A DNA stretch of 5,704 nucleotides from Pirellulales bacterium (GCA_030605745.1 JAUWHT010000075.1:1-5704); one strand, 5' to 3'. Counted from the first letter of the stretch, positions 1 to 5,571 are shown. Program-made: numbers and translations. Notes: a model not told the origin generated them from the letters alone.

Positions 1-47
1 GGGCGTGCCACCAATTTGTACAGCTTATTTCTGCGCGGGTCCTGAGG

Positions 48-2015
48 TCACAAGGCCGCGGCGGCCTCGGCAGTCTCTATGGTCTCCACAGTCTTCGGCG
101 CGTATGGAACCTCGTACATCGGTGGCGGCAGCCCCAGGTCGCGACGCTTGCGGTCGATGTGGTCGATCATCAGGTGGGCGGCCTCGATCGGATCCTCCTC
201 AAAAGCCCAGGTCGCACCGAAGTAGTCTTCGAATGTCTTGGTAAGCAGTTCTTCCACATAGCGGCTGCCGCGGACCGGCAGCGGCGGGTTGACGACGGTA
301 AAGATGCCGCTGGCCACCACGTACATGCCGATGGAGATCGCCTTTTCGCTCATCCATTCGGGCGCGGCACCGACCACCGGCAGCTTGTCGATCGAGTCGC
401 CGATGCCGCCCTCCTTGACCATCTCGACCACGGCGGTGAGAATCCGCGAGTTATCGACGCAACTCCCGACGTGGAGCACGGGCGGGATACCCACCGCCCG
501 GCATATCTCCTGGAGGCCATTTCCCGCATATTTTTCGGCCGCTTCGGGCGCAAGTAACCCTGCCTTGGCACAGGCGATCGCACTACAGCCGGTCTGTACC
601 ACGAGGATGTCGTTGCGGATCAGTTCCTTGACCATCTCCAGATGGTATCTATCATGTGTAAACTTCGCGTTGTTACAGCCCACCACGCCCGCCAGACCGC
701 GGATACGGCCTGCCTGAATGCCGTCGCACAGCGGCCGGTAGCTGGGCCGGTACCTGCCGCCGAGGAAGGTGAAGATGTCCTCGGTTGTGAAGCCCGCTAT
801 GAGTCCCTCTTTCTCCTTCGGGATCCGGACCTTGGAGGCGTTTCGGTTCGGGAAGTTCTCGATAGCCAGGCGCACCAGCTTTTTGGCCGTTTCCATCGCC
901 TCATCTTCGTGGAACTCGATGTGAGTCATGCCGGGAAACTTGGCCTTGGGGCTGGTAGAAAAAATCTTCGTGTGGAAACATTCCTGGAGCCGGGCAATTG
1001 CCGGCATGATGCACTGCACGTCGACGACCATCGCGTCTACCACGCCCGTGATTATGGCCAGCTCCTGCTGGAGGAAGTTGCCGGCGACGGGAATGCCGTG
1101 CCGCATGAGAATCTCGTTGGCCGTGCAACAAATGCCGGCCAGATTGATGCCCTTGGCGCCCTTGGACTCGGCCAGCGCCACCAGTTCGGGATCACCGGCC
1201 GCGGCCACGATAACCTCCGAAAGCGTCGGCTCATGGCCGTGTACGATGAGGTTCACCTCATCCTCATTCAAGACCCCCAGATTTGCCAGGGAACGGGTGG
1301 GTTGGGGCTCACCGAAGAGGATATCCGAGACGTCGGTTGCGATCATCGAGCCGCCCCAGCCGTCGGCCAGCGCCGCCCGCACTGAGCCCATGACCAAGTG
1401 TTCCGGGTCGTTGTCCACCCCGATGTGCGTCATGTGCATTCCGGTGACGATATCCTGGTCGACGCCGCGCGGCGTAACACCGGCCGCCGCCCAGAACTTC
1501 TGCTGCTGTTCGGGTACGCGGGCGACGTTCGCCAGGACCCCCTCCTGCCTTCCAAACTCGCCAAGGAGCAAGTGCGCCAGGTCCTTTGCCACCTCCTGGT
1601 CGTTGCGACCTTCGCTGGGGATGCCGTACTCTTCGGCCAGTTTGCGGAGTTTGACGGTGCCTTTGATCTTGTATGCGTCGGACTTGCCCTCGGCGGCCAG
1701 GGCCAGCGCGTGGACGATGTCGCGCCCATGGTCGGAGTGTGCCGCCGCCCCGCCGAGCAAACCGCGCAGCAGGTTCCGGGCGACAATGGTATCGGCCGTC
1801 GCGCCGCAAACACCGCGATCAGCCCCTTCGCCGAACGGATCGATCCGGCAGGGTCCCATCGTGCAGTTCCGGCAGCAGATACCCAGCCGACCGAAGCCGC
1901 ACTGCGGCTCCTGCGCATCGAGCCGATCCCAGGCAATTGGTACCTCAGCCTCGCAGGCGAAGTTTATCATTTCCAGCGAGGCCGGATCGGCCGACCGTTG
2001 CTTCCGCTCAACCAT
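48..2015 (-). CDS. cooS: Anaerobic Ni-Fe-S carbon monoxide dehydrogenase, catalytic subunit CooS
   Basis: This 655-residue cytoplasmic enzyme interconverts CO + H2O and CO2 + 2 H+ + 2 e-; family members are usually about 620-680 residues, so it is full length. The N-terminus shows C39 and C47 (CX7C, the spacing of a 4Fe-4S D-cluster shared across the homodimer) and C48, C51, C56, C70 (B-cluster). Expected C-cluster ligands are all present: H261 in HGHEPTLSE, the C296-C297 pair, C335, C447 in GCNNA, C477 in TGCSA and C519 in GSCVDNSR. The catalytic lysine is K558 (SEKAI) and the proton-relay histidine is H93 (AAHSDHGRD). The assignment of roles rests on recalled numbering of Carboxydothermus CODH-II. 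The ATG at 2015 has a good AGGAG ribosome site about 6 bases upstream. It lies downstream of cooC on the same strand, so co-transcription is likely. The stop is TGA at 48-50; what follows is outside the window. An ACS-linked or stand-alone role cannot be separated from this gene alone. Confidence 0.98.
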   Translation of the reverse strand: MVERKQRSADPASLEMINFACEAEVPIAWDRLDAQEPQCGFGRLGICCRNCTMGPCRIDPFGEGADRGVCGATADTIVARNLLRGLLGGAAAHSDHGRDIVHALALAAEGKSDAYKIKGTVKLRKLAEEYGIPSEGRNDQEVAKDLAHLLLGEFGRQEGVLANVARVPEQQQKFWAAAGVTPRGVDQDIVTGMHMTHIGVDNDPEHLVMGSVRAALADGWGGSMIATDVSDILFGEPQPTRSLANLGVLNEDEVNLIVHGHEPTLSEVIVAAAGDPELVALAESKGAKGINLAGICCTANEILMRHGIPVAGNFLQQELAIITGVVDAMVVDVQCIMPAIARLQECFHTKIFSTSPKAKFPGMTHIEFHEDEAMETAKKLVRLAIENFPNRNASKVRIPKEKEGLIAGFTTEDIFTFLGGRYRPSYRPLCDGIQAGRIRGLAGVVGCNNAKFTHDRYHLEMVKELIRNDILVVQTGCSAIACAKAGLLAPEAAEKYAGNGLQEICRAVGIPPVLHVGSCVDNSRILTAVVEMVKEGGIGDSIDKLPVVGAAPEWMSEKAISIGMYVVASGIFTVVNPPLPVRGSRYVEELLTKTFEDYFGATWAFEEDPIEAAHLMIDHIDRKRRDLGLPPPMYEVPYAPKTVETIETAEAAAAL

Positions 2016-2142
2016 AATAGTCTCCTATAAAGCCGCGACCGGTGGTCGCGCCTATTTGGATTACTACTTCGTTGCTTCGTTGGTTGCATGATGCGCGACC
2101 ACCGGTCGCGGCTTTATGGTTTCGCGACCGCCGGTCGCGGCT
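2016..2142. repeat. Cluster of three REP-like palindromes between cooC and cooS
   Basis: The gap holds three copies of a short GC-rich palindrome flanked on one side by ATAAAGCC. Copy 1 (2027-2051) and copy 2 (2093-2117) are exact reverse complements over 25 bp. Copy 3 (about 2123-2146) is in the same orientation as copy 2 and differs in the loop. Each copy can form a 7-bp hairpin, CGCGACC paired with GGTCGCG, with a 3-base loop (2034-2050, 2101-2107 centred, 2123-2139). Copies 1 and 2 could also pair with each other across a 41-base loop. Copy 3 supplies the cooC stop codon (TAA, 2145-2143), and copy 1 ends right at the cooS ribosome site. The style is that of REP/BIME elements. In a cooC-cooS transcript the hairpins could protect the upstream message or alter the ratio of the two proteins; this is inference. 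Confidence 0.88.
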
Positions 2143-2904
2143 TTATGACTCCATGGTTTCCCCAATACGGTTCACCGCCTCGACAAACGCACCGTTCTTC
2201 AGGTCCAGTGGTCGTCCCTCCAGATCGGCACGGGCCAGTTCCTCATCGAATGGAAGCATACCAATGATAGTTTGTTTCCCCAAGGCCCGTTGGAGCAGAT
2301 CTCGCTCCTGCTGCCGGCTCAGCTTGTTCGCCACGACGAAGGCGCGTTTGATTCCGATATCGGCAGCGAGTTTGCGTATTCGTGTGGCCGTCTGCACACT
2401 CCTCATTCCCGGTTCGACGACCGTAATCATGGCGTCGACGCCGCTGGCCGAAGCACGTCCCATGTGCTCCAGCCCGGCCTCCATGTCCAAGATCACATCG
2501 TCGTCAATCCGCAGCAGCAGGTGCTGCATCAGCGTCTTCAGCAGTGCGCCCTCTGGACATAAGCATCCTTTGCCGCCGGACTCGACCGTGCCCAGAACCA
2601 GCAGCCTTACACCCCCCGCATCCACCGAAAAGCGGTCCGGCAGGTCGTCCACCCGGGGATTCAGCTTGAACATCAGGCCGGCGCCCTGGTCCTGCGCGCC
2701 GGTCCGCTGCAAGATGAGTTCCCGCATCTGGGCGATGGGCCGGGGGATACGAGCTTCCGAGACACCCAGCGCCGAGGCCAGATTCCCGTCGGGATCGGCG
2801 TCCACGGCCACCACAGCCCGGCCCAGGTCGGCTGCTCGCCTCGCCAGGGCCGCAGCCAAAGTGGTCTTGCCCGCACCGCCTTTGCCACCGATTGCAAGCT
2901 TCAT
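2143..2904 (-). CDS. cooC: CODH nickel-insertion accessory ATPase CooC
   Basis: A 253-residue MinD/ParA-class P-loop ATPase that matures CODH by delivering Ni to the C-cluster. The protein starts with a deviant Walker A motif, MKLAIGGKGGAGKTT, with signature lysine K8 and P-loop lysine K13. It continues with AVDADPDGN (residues 33-41), the C114-x-C116 pair in GKGCLCPEG expected to bind Ni at the dimer interface, and the Walker B-like VILDMEAGLEHMGR (137-150), which is highly characteristic of CooC. The frame stays open upstream to an ATG at 2997, but those 31 extra residues would be encoded by the operator-like intergenic region and are not CooC-like. I chose the ATG at 2904 because the P-loop should sit at the very N-terminus. 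Its ribosome site is weak. cooC precedes cooS by 127 bp on the same strand, and its stop codon lies inside a REP-like repeat. No clear sigma70 promoter was found for it. Confidence 0.96.
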   Translation of the reverse strand: MKLAIGGKGGAGKTTLAAALARRAADLGRAVVAVDADPDGNLASALGVSEARIPRPIAQMRELILQRTGAQDQGAGLMFKLNPRVDDLPDRFSVDAGGVRLLVLGTVESGGKGCLCPEGALLKTLMQHLLLRIDDDVILDMEAGLEHMGRASASGVDAMITVVEPGMRSVQTATRIRKLAADIGIKRAFVVANKLSRQQERDLLQRALGKQTIIGMLPFDEELARADLEGRPLDLKNGAFVEAVNRIGETMES

Positions 2905-2928
2905 TGCACACGACTCGGTCCGGCACAA

Positions 2929-2959
2929 ACACAGTGTATGAATCAAAAATACACTGTGT
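2929..2959. promoter_or_regulatory. Inverted-repeat candidate operator in the cooC / DUF3786 divergent region
   Basis: ACACAGTGTAT (2929-2939) and ATACACTGTGT (2949-2959) are perfect 11-bp reverse complements separated by 9 bp. Each half is itself a small palindrome (ACAC-A-GTGT and ACAC-T-GTGT), with centres 22 bp apart, roughly two helical turns. It lies between divergent genes and abuts the TATAAT at 2961-2966. A dimeric regulator binding both halves is a natural reading. The sequence does not fit the CooA/CRP spacing of TGTCR-N6-YGACA that I recall, so the regulator is unknown. Confidence 0.55.
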
Positions 2960-2960
2960 A

Positions 2961-2966
2961 TATAAT
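2961..2966 (+). promoter_or_regulatory. Candidate -10 box for the DUF3786 gene
   Basis: TATAAT matches the -10 consensus exactly, but the expected -35 position (about 2937-2944) has no good TTGACA and is occupied by the inverted repeat. Transcription would begin near 2973, downstream of the in-frame ATG at 2938, which argues for a later translation start for the DUF3786 gene. A weak -35 under a palindrome suggests regulated expression. Confidence 0.5.
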
Positions 2967-3027
2967 CAACCCTACAGCCTTCCGACCAACCCGTCAAGGC
3001 ATTGAATCACCCGTTCGGTCGGACTAT

Positions 3028-3071
3028 AAGGAGGGTAATACTTCATCTGAATGGAGTTTTGTTGGCTGTAG
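3028..3071 (+). other. Strong Shine-Dalgarno with no in-frame start; possible six-codon leader ORF
   Basis: AAGGAGGG at 3028-3035 is a near-perfect anti-16S match. The only nearby ATG is at 3051, 15 bases further on, which is long. It reads MEFCWL and stops at TAG 3069-3071. That stop is 10 bases before the ATG at 3082, the most likely start of the DUF3786 protein. This could be a leader peptide coupled to the main gene, a misplaced ribosome site, or chance. The DUF3786 frame itself has no ATG, GTG or TTG within normal distance of this site. Confidence 0.35.
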
Positions 3072-3081
3072 GCACGTGGCC

Positions 3082-3732
3082 ATGGTATTGAGTAACCATT
3101 CACATCACCCGGCGGGATGGTCCGGCAAACCTCCCCCACAGGAGAATCTCAAGCGGGCAATTGAGTTGGGCTTCGAGGCCCTCGGCGGCCAACCGGACGA
3201 GCAGTTGCTCTGGCTGGGTACAGAACGCCTGGAAAACTCCTGGCGGCTGCCGGTCTTGGGCGACGTGTTTGTGGTGGACCCCTCAGCAAAGTGCATCACG
3301 ACCTCCGCCGGGGAAGAAGTCGGCCCACATTGGACCATTCTCACACTGCATTACCTGGCGGTTTCTGCGCGGCTTGATCAGCAGATGCCGGAAGTTACCT
3401 TTGCAGACTTCTCGACGGCCCGATCGTATGCCGGGGTTTATCACCGCCGCGTGATTGCCCGGTTCTGTGCAACCACCGGCCGCGACGCCGAGAGGTTTTG
3501 CGCCGCGGCAACAGCACTTGGCGGGCGGACCGCACCCGGCGGCGATGCGGCGTTCGACTTCGACGTGTTTCCCCGTCTGTCCGTGCGGCTGATCTGGCAC
3601 GCAGCGGACGAGGAATTCCCCCCGTCGGCCACGCTGCTGCTGCCCGGTAACATCGAATCCTACTTCTGCCCGGAAGACATCGTGATGCTCTCCGAGCGCC
3701 TGGTATCCCGCCTGGCCGGCCGACCATTCTAG
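3082..3732 (+). CDS. DUF3786 domain protein of unknown function
   Basis: A 216-residue soluble protein with no signal peptide or membrane segment that I can see. The C-terminal third, FPRLSVRLIWHAADEEFPPS through LLLPGNIESYF and EDIVMLSERL (residues 163-213), resembles the DUF3786 family as I remember it: a proline-rich strand, an acidic DEEFP motif and a terminal 'ED-hydrophobic-L' helix. The middle (60-96) has GDVFVVDP followed by a W-x-I-L-x-L-H-Y-L helix. The family is found mostly in anaerobes, often near CODH/ACS and corrinoid genes; its biochemical role is unknown to me. The frame remains open to an ATG at 2938, but that codon sits inside the operator-like inverted repeat and upstream of the expected transcript start, so I prefer the ATG at 3082 (GTG at 3076 is an alternative). 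It is divergent from cooC and convergent with the dicluster gene. No conserved Cys pattern suggests a metal cluster. Confidence 0.75.
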   Translation: MVLSNHSHHPAGWSGKPPPQENLKRAIELGFEALGGQPDEQLLWLGTERLENSWRLPVLGDVFVVDPSAKCITTSAGEEVGPHWTILTLHYLAVSARLDQQMPEVTFADFSTARSYAGVYHRRVIARFCATTGRDAERFCAAATALGGRTAPGGDAAFDFDVFPRLSVRLIWHAADEEFPPSATLLLPGNIESYFCPEDIVMLSERLVSRLAGRPF

Positions 3733-3747
3733 TTTCACCGATGAGTT

Positions 3748-3859
3748 CACCACGGAGACACGGAGGGCACGGAGGGCACGGAGCCGAACGTTAATCATAG
3801 CAACTCTATCTTTTCCGTATTCTCCGTGTCCTCTCTGTGTCCTCCGTGCCTCCGTGGTG
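3748..3859. repeat. CACGGAG-unit inverted repeat between convergent genes
   Basis: The left arm (3748-3783) consists of overlapping CACGGAG-type units (CCACGGAGACACGGAGGGC and on). The right arm (3822-3859) is its imperfect reverse complement (CCGTGTCC, CCGTGCCTCCGTGGTG). The two could fold into a stem of about 35 bp with mismatches around a loop of about 38 bases. It fills most of the 146-bp gap between the stops of the convergent DUF3786 and dicluster genes. It lacks a clean T-tract on either side, so termination is possible but not shown. As I recall, repeats of this composition are scattered in many planctomycete and other environmental genomes. Confidence 0.8.
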
Positions 3860-3878
3860 TTTTCCTCGTCTGTGGCTG

Positions 3879-4874
3879 TCACCCGTAACGTTCCACGATT
3901 TCGCGCGAGACCGCCTCGATGCCGATTCCGACCGGACACACCTTGTCGCAGCGCCCGCAGAAAAAGCAGGTTATCAGGCCCCAGCGCTCCGGGTCGGCCA
4001 CCAGCTTGTGGTGAATTCGACGCCGGGTCCGCAAGGCTTCAGTTCCCAACGGGTTATGCCCGCTGGCCTCGCGCATGAAGCCGCCGAACTGGCACGAGTC
4101 CCAAATCCGATGCCGCTCGACCGTGTTGCCGCACTTCCAGTCGTAAACGTCAAAACAAGTGCACGTCGGACAGGCAAGGTTGCACGCGGTGCAGCCGATA
4201 CACCGGTCCGCAATCTCCTGCCAGAACACCTCGGGCACCTTTTCCTCCCTGAGGAGTTGCGAGGCCCGGCCCACCACATCGGCAAACTCCGTGCCCAGGG
4301 CATCGGACTCCCTTTGCAGTTGATCAAGCGAGCCATCCACGCCGCCCTGGATACGATCGCACAGTCGCCGGCCGGCTTCGCTGTAAGGGACCACGACGAA
4401 GCGCACGCCATCGCAGACCAACTCGAAGTCGCACTTGCCGCCGGCAATCTTCAGGAACTCGCCGCCGGCACCGCAGCGGCCGGAAACCACGCCAACCACC
4501 GCCCCGGTACGCTTGCCAAAGTAAATGTCGTCGCAGTATTCTTCGCTGAAGAACCTGTCGATGAACTCCAGGCAGTCGGCATCCTGGGCGGTAAATCCGA
4601 CCACCAGGAGCGGCTTCTCCGGAGCTCCTTGCATCTCGATCGAGCCGGGGCGGTAAGTCAGTTCCGTCTCGAACTGGGGGAAGAAGACAGACGTCGGCTT
4701 GCCGGGAATCGCGCCGCCGGCAAGCGCTAAAGGCCCCTCATCCGGCCGCCCCAAGGCCCGCGTCCCGTCCTCCAGGGCGATCGGCACCCGGACATCAAAT
4801 TGGGGGGCGACAGAACGCAGAAAAGCCTCGAACTCCTCAGACGTCACGGCTTTCGTGGTACGGTCCTTCTGCAT
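3879..4874 (-). CDS. 4Fe-4S dicluster oxidoreductase subunit, AsrA / sulfhydrogenase HydB type
   Basis: A 331-residue soluble electron-transfer protein with two ferredoxin-like cysteine sets near the C-terminus: C225, C228, C231, C235 (CIGCTACNLACP) and C303, C306, C309, C313 (CFFCGRCDKVCPVG). Extra cysteines occur at C238, C240, C248 and C261. Between the sets, the segments RIWDSCQFGGF, ASGHNPL and RRRIHHKLV are typical of anaerobic sulfite reductase subunit A and NAD(P)-linked hydrogenase/sulfhydrogenase beta subunits, as is the length. In those systems it passes electrons between a flavin NAD(P) subunit (AsrB/HydG) and the catalytic part. Here no flavin partner or catalytic partner is adjacent: its neighbours are a convergent DUF3786 gene and a divergent tRNA, so it appears monocistronic. 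With CODH genes about 1 kb away, electron transfer to or from CODH is plausible but unproven. The ATG at 4874 has only a modest GGGAAG ribosome site. A promoter (CTTCAA/AGTATA read on the plus strand) lies upstream. Confidence 0.88.
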   Translation of the reverse strand: MQKDRTTKAVTSEEFEAFLRSVAPQFDVRVPIALEDGTRALGRPDEGPLALAGGAIPGKPTSVFFPQFETELTYRPGSIEMQGAPEKPLLVVGFTAQDADCLEFIDRFFSEEYCDDIYFGKRTGAVVGVVSGRCGAGGEFLKIAGGKCDFELVCDGVRFVVVPYSEAGRRLCDRIQGGVDGSLDQLQRESDALGTEFADVVGRASQLLREEKVPEVFWQEIADRCIGCTACNLACPTCTCFDVYDWKCGNTVERHRIWDSCQFGGFMREASGHNPLGTEALRTRRRIHHKLVADPERWGLITCFFCGRCDKVCPVGIGIEAVSREIVERYG

Positions 4875-4919
4875 TGCACACTTCCCAACGTCCTGATTTC
4901 CAGTTCACCAGGCAAACCG

Positions 4920-4949
4920 AGTATACTAAGACCCCTACGTCTACTTCAA
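4920..4949 (-). promoter_or_regulatory. Candidate sigma70 promoter for the dicluster gene
   Basis: Read on the minus strand, TTGAAG (4949-4944) and TATACT (4925-4920) are separated by 18 bp. Transcription would start near 4913, leaving a leader of about 40 bases before the ATG at 4874. It is back-to-back with the tRNA promoter. Confidence 0.55.
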
Positions 4950-4961
4950 CACCCTTAGGAA

Positions 4962-4989
4962 TTGACAACCACCCGGCAAGCGCTATATT
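4962..4989 (+). promoter_or_regulatory. Sigma70 promoter for tRNA-Phe
   Basis: TTGACA (4962-4967) and TATATT (4984-4989) are spaced by 16 bp, giving a predicted start near 4996 and a leader of about 29 bases. The leader contains a small hairpin (CTCCC 5003-5007 with GGGAG 5015-5019). The exact -35 box and position before a stable-RNA gene make this convincing. Confidence 0.72.
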
Positions 4990-5024
4990 GTATGATTGTC
5001 TTCTCCCACCCGTCGGGAGTCTGA

Positions 5025-5097
5025 GGACAGGTAGCTCAGTTGGTAGAGCACTGGACTGAAAATCCAGGTGTCGGCGGTTCAATCCCGCCCCTGTCCA
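5025..5097 (+). tRNA. tRNA-Phe (GAA anticodon)
   Basis: A complete 73-base cloverleaf. The acceptor stem is GGACAGG (5025-5031) with CCTGTCC (5090-5096), discriminator A at 5097. The D arm is GCTC/GAGC. The anticodon stem CTGGA/TCCAG encloses the loop CTGAAAA (5056-5062) with anticodon GAA at 5058-5060. The T arm is GGCGG/CCGCC with loop TTCAATC. All stems pair fully. The 3' CCA is not encoded (the next bases are CTT) and must be added by the CCA-adding enzyme. It is divergent from the dicluster gene and has its own promoter. Confidence 0.97.
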
Positions 5098-5214
5098 CTT
5101 GGGGGGGCGGACTGCCGCGAACTTACCGTAGCTTCAGCCGGTCGCAATGTCTTTTAACATAAGCACTTACAACGATTTGGGTAACTTGAGTTCCAACCAA
5201 TTCCGGCGATTCTG
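5098..5214. other. Intergenic stretch after tRNA-Phe, nothing recognised
   Basis: A run of seven G follows the tRNA (5101-5107). I see no hairpin with a T-tract to end the tRNA transcript, no attachment-site duplication of the tRNA 3' end, and no credible reading frame up to the start of the duplicated module. Confidence 0.5.
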
Positions 5215-5225
5215 GATTTTGGCGC

Positions 5226-5255
5226 TTGACAGGGTTGTACGGATATGAGTATAAT
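5226..5255 (+). promoter_or_regulatory. Promoter P1 of copy A
   Basis: Exact consensus TTGACA (5226-5231) and TATAAT (5250-5255) with an 18-bp spacer. A start near 5262 would place the GC hairpin about 15-20 bases into the transcript. Confidence 0.6.
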
Positions 5256-5282
5256 CACAGGTGTGCTAGCATCGCCTGTAAC

Positions 5283-5339
5283 GCCGGCGTCCCGCCGGCT
5301 GTATTGTGCTGGCGTCTCGCCGGCCATGTTGTGCCGGCG
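5283..5339. repeat. GCCGGCG hairpin element with 25-bp internal duplication (copy A)
   Basis: Two 25-bp units lie head to tail: 5283-5307 and 5308-5332, each a GCYGGCG-TCY-CGCCGGC palindrome followed by an 8-base spacer (TGTATTGT, CATGTTGT). A third partial unit, GCCGGCG, follows at 5333-5339. Each full unit forms a 7-bp hairpin with a 3-base loop (5283-5299; 5308-5324 with one T-G pair). It corresponds to the hairpin of copy B with an extra unit inserted. Confidence 0.8.
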
Positions 5340-5371
5340 GTACTACGGTTGAAACCTGTGGCGCCAGGTGC

Positions 5372-5400
5372 TTGACGAGGAAAACACGATTTGGTAGAAT
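5372..5400 (+). promoter_or_regulatory. Promoter P2 of copy A
   Basis: TTGACG (5372-5377) and TAGAAT (5395-5400) with a 17-bp spacer. The first base of an ATG lies 7 bases after the -10 box, where transcription should begin. It aligns exactly 200 bp upstream of P2 in copy B. Confidence 0.55.
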
Positions 5401-5461
5401 AGTCACATGATCAGAGTTCCAGCCATCCTCTGCCCCATTTTCGATTTTTCGATTTTGGCGG

Positions 5462-5489
5462 TTGACACGGCTGTAGGAATGAGTATAAT
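5462..5489 (+). promoter_or_regulatory. Promoter P1 of copy B
   Basis: TTGACA (5462-5467) and TATAAT (5484-5489) with a 16-bp spacer. Both boxes are exact and are preserved from copy A although the spacer has changed. Confidence 0.6.
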
Positions 5490-5511
5490 CGGTTGTTATG
5501 CTAGCATCGCA

Positions 5512-5565
5512 TGTAACGCCGGTGTCCCGCCGGCTGTATTGTGCCGGCGAGACGCCGGCGTTACA
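5512..5565. repeat. 54-bp near-perfect hairpin (copy B)
   Basis: TGTAACGCCGG (5512-5522) pairs with CCGGCGTTACA (5555-5565). The pairing continues inward to CGCCGGC (5528-5534) with GCCGGCG (5543-5549) around the 8-base loop TGTATTGT. The result is a 23-position stem with one C-A mismatch (5527/5550) and one T-G pair (5523/5554). No T-tract follows, so it is not a typical intrinsic terminator. It looks like a mobile or dispersed palindromic element of the MITE or REP kind. Confidence 0.85.
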
Positions 5566-5571
5566 GATTGC

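Larger units (their letters stand above)
5215..5438 (+). repeat. Tandem promoter-hairpin-promoter module, copy A
   Basis: Copy A of a duplicated segment. In order it holds GATTTTGGCG, a TTGACA/TATAAT promoter, GCTAGCATCGC, a GC-rich hairpin element, a TTGACG/TAGAAT promoter, and CATGAT leading to CCCCAT at its end. It matches copy B (5451-5638) through all these landmarks, but is 36 bp longer because the hairpin element is expanded. It contains no credible gene: the frame opened by its ATG (5407) runs for 67 codons through copy B's promoter and hairpin and ends overlapping copy B's ATG, so it looks like a truncated remnant. Confidence 0.8.

Noticed and set aside
928..2091. Long plus-strand frame (387 codons), with others at 642-1385 and 1398-2030, opposite cooS
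   Set aside because: They are antisense to a clear cooS with intact motifs. The proteins have low-complexity Ser/Arg/Pro-rich composition expected from the shadow of a GC-rich gene.
2042..2941. 299-codon plus-strand frame opposite cooC
   Set aside because: Shadow of cooC; it starts in the REP-like repeats, is Ser/Arg/Pro-rich and has no recognisable domain.
2938..3081. 48-residue N-terminal extension of the DUF3786 protein from the ATG at 2938
   Set aside because: The ATG lies inside the inverted repeat and before the predicted transcript start, and the extra residues do not resemble the family.
3283..3939. 218-codon minus-strand frame with EARRTQRGHGE and ALRALRVSVV segments
   Set aside because: These segments are translations of the CACGGAG repeat, a familiar source of false proteins, and the rest is antisense to the DUF3786 gene.
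3837..4730. 297-codon plus-strand frame opposite the dicluster gene
   Set aside because: Antisense to a gene with two complete cysteine cluster motifs; it begins inside the CACGGAG repeat.
4837..5082. 81-codon minus-strand frame across the tRNA and the dicluster gene start
   Set aside because: It overlaps the tRNA on the opposite strand and contains both promoters.
5025..5214. Integration site at the tRNA 3' end
   Set aside because: I could find no second copy of the tRNA 3' segment and no integrase gene in the window.
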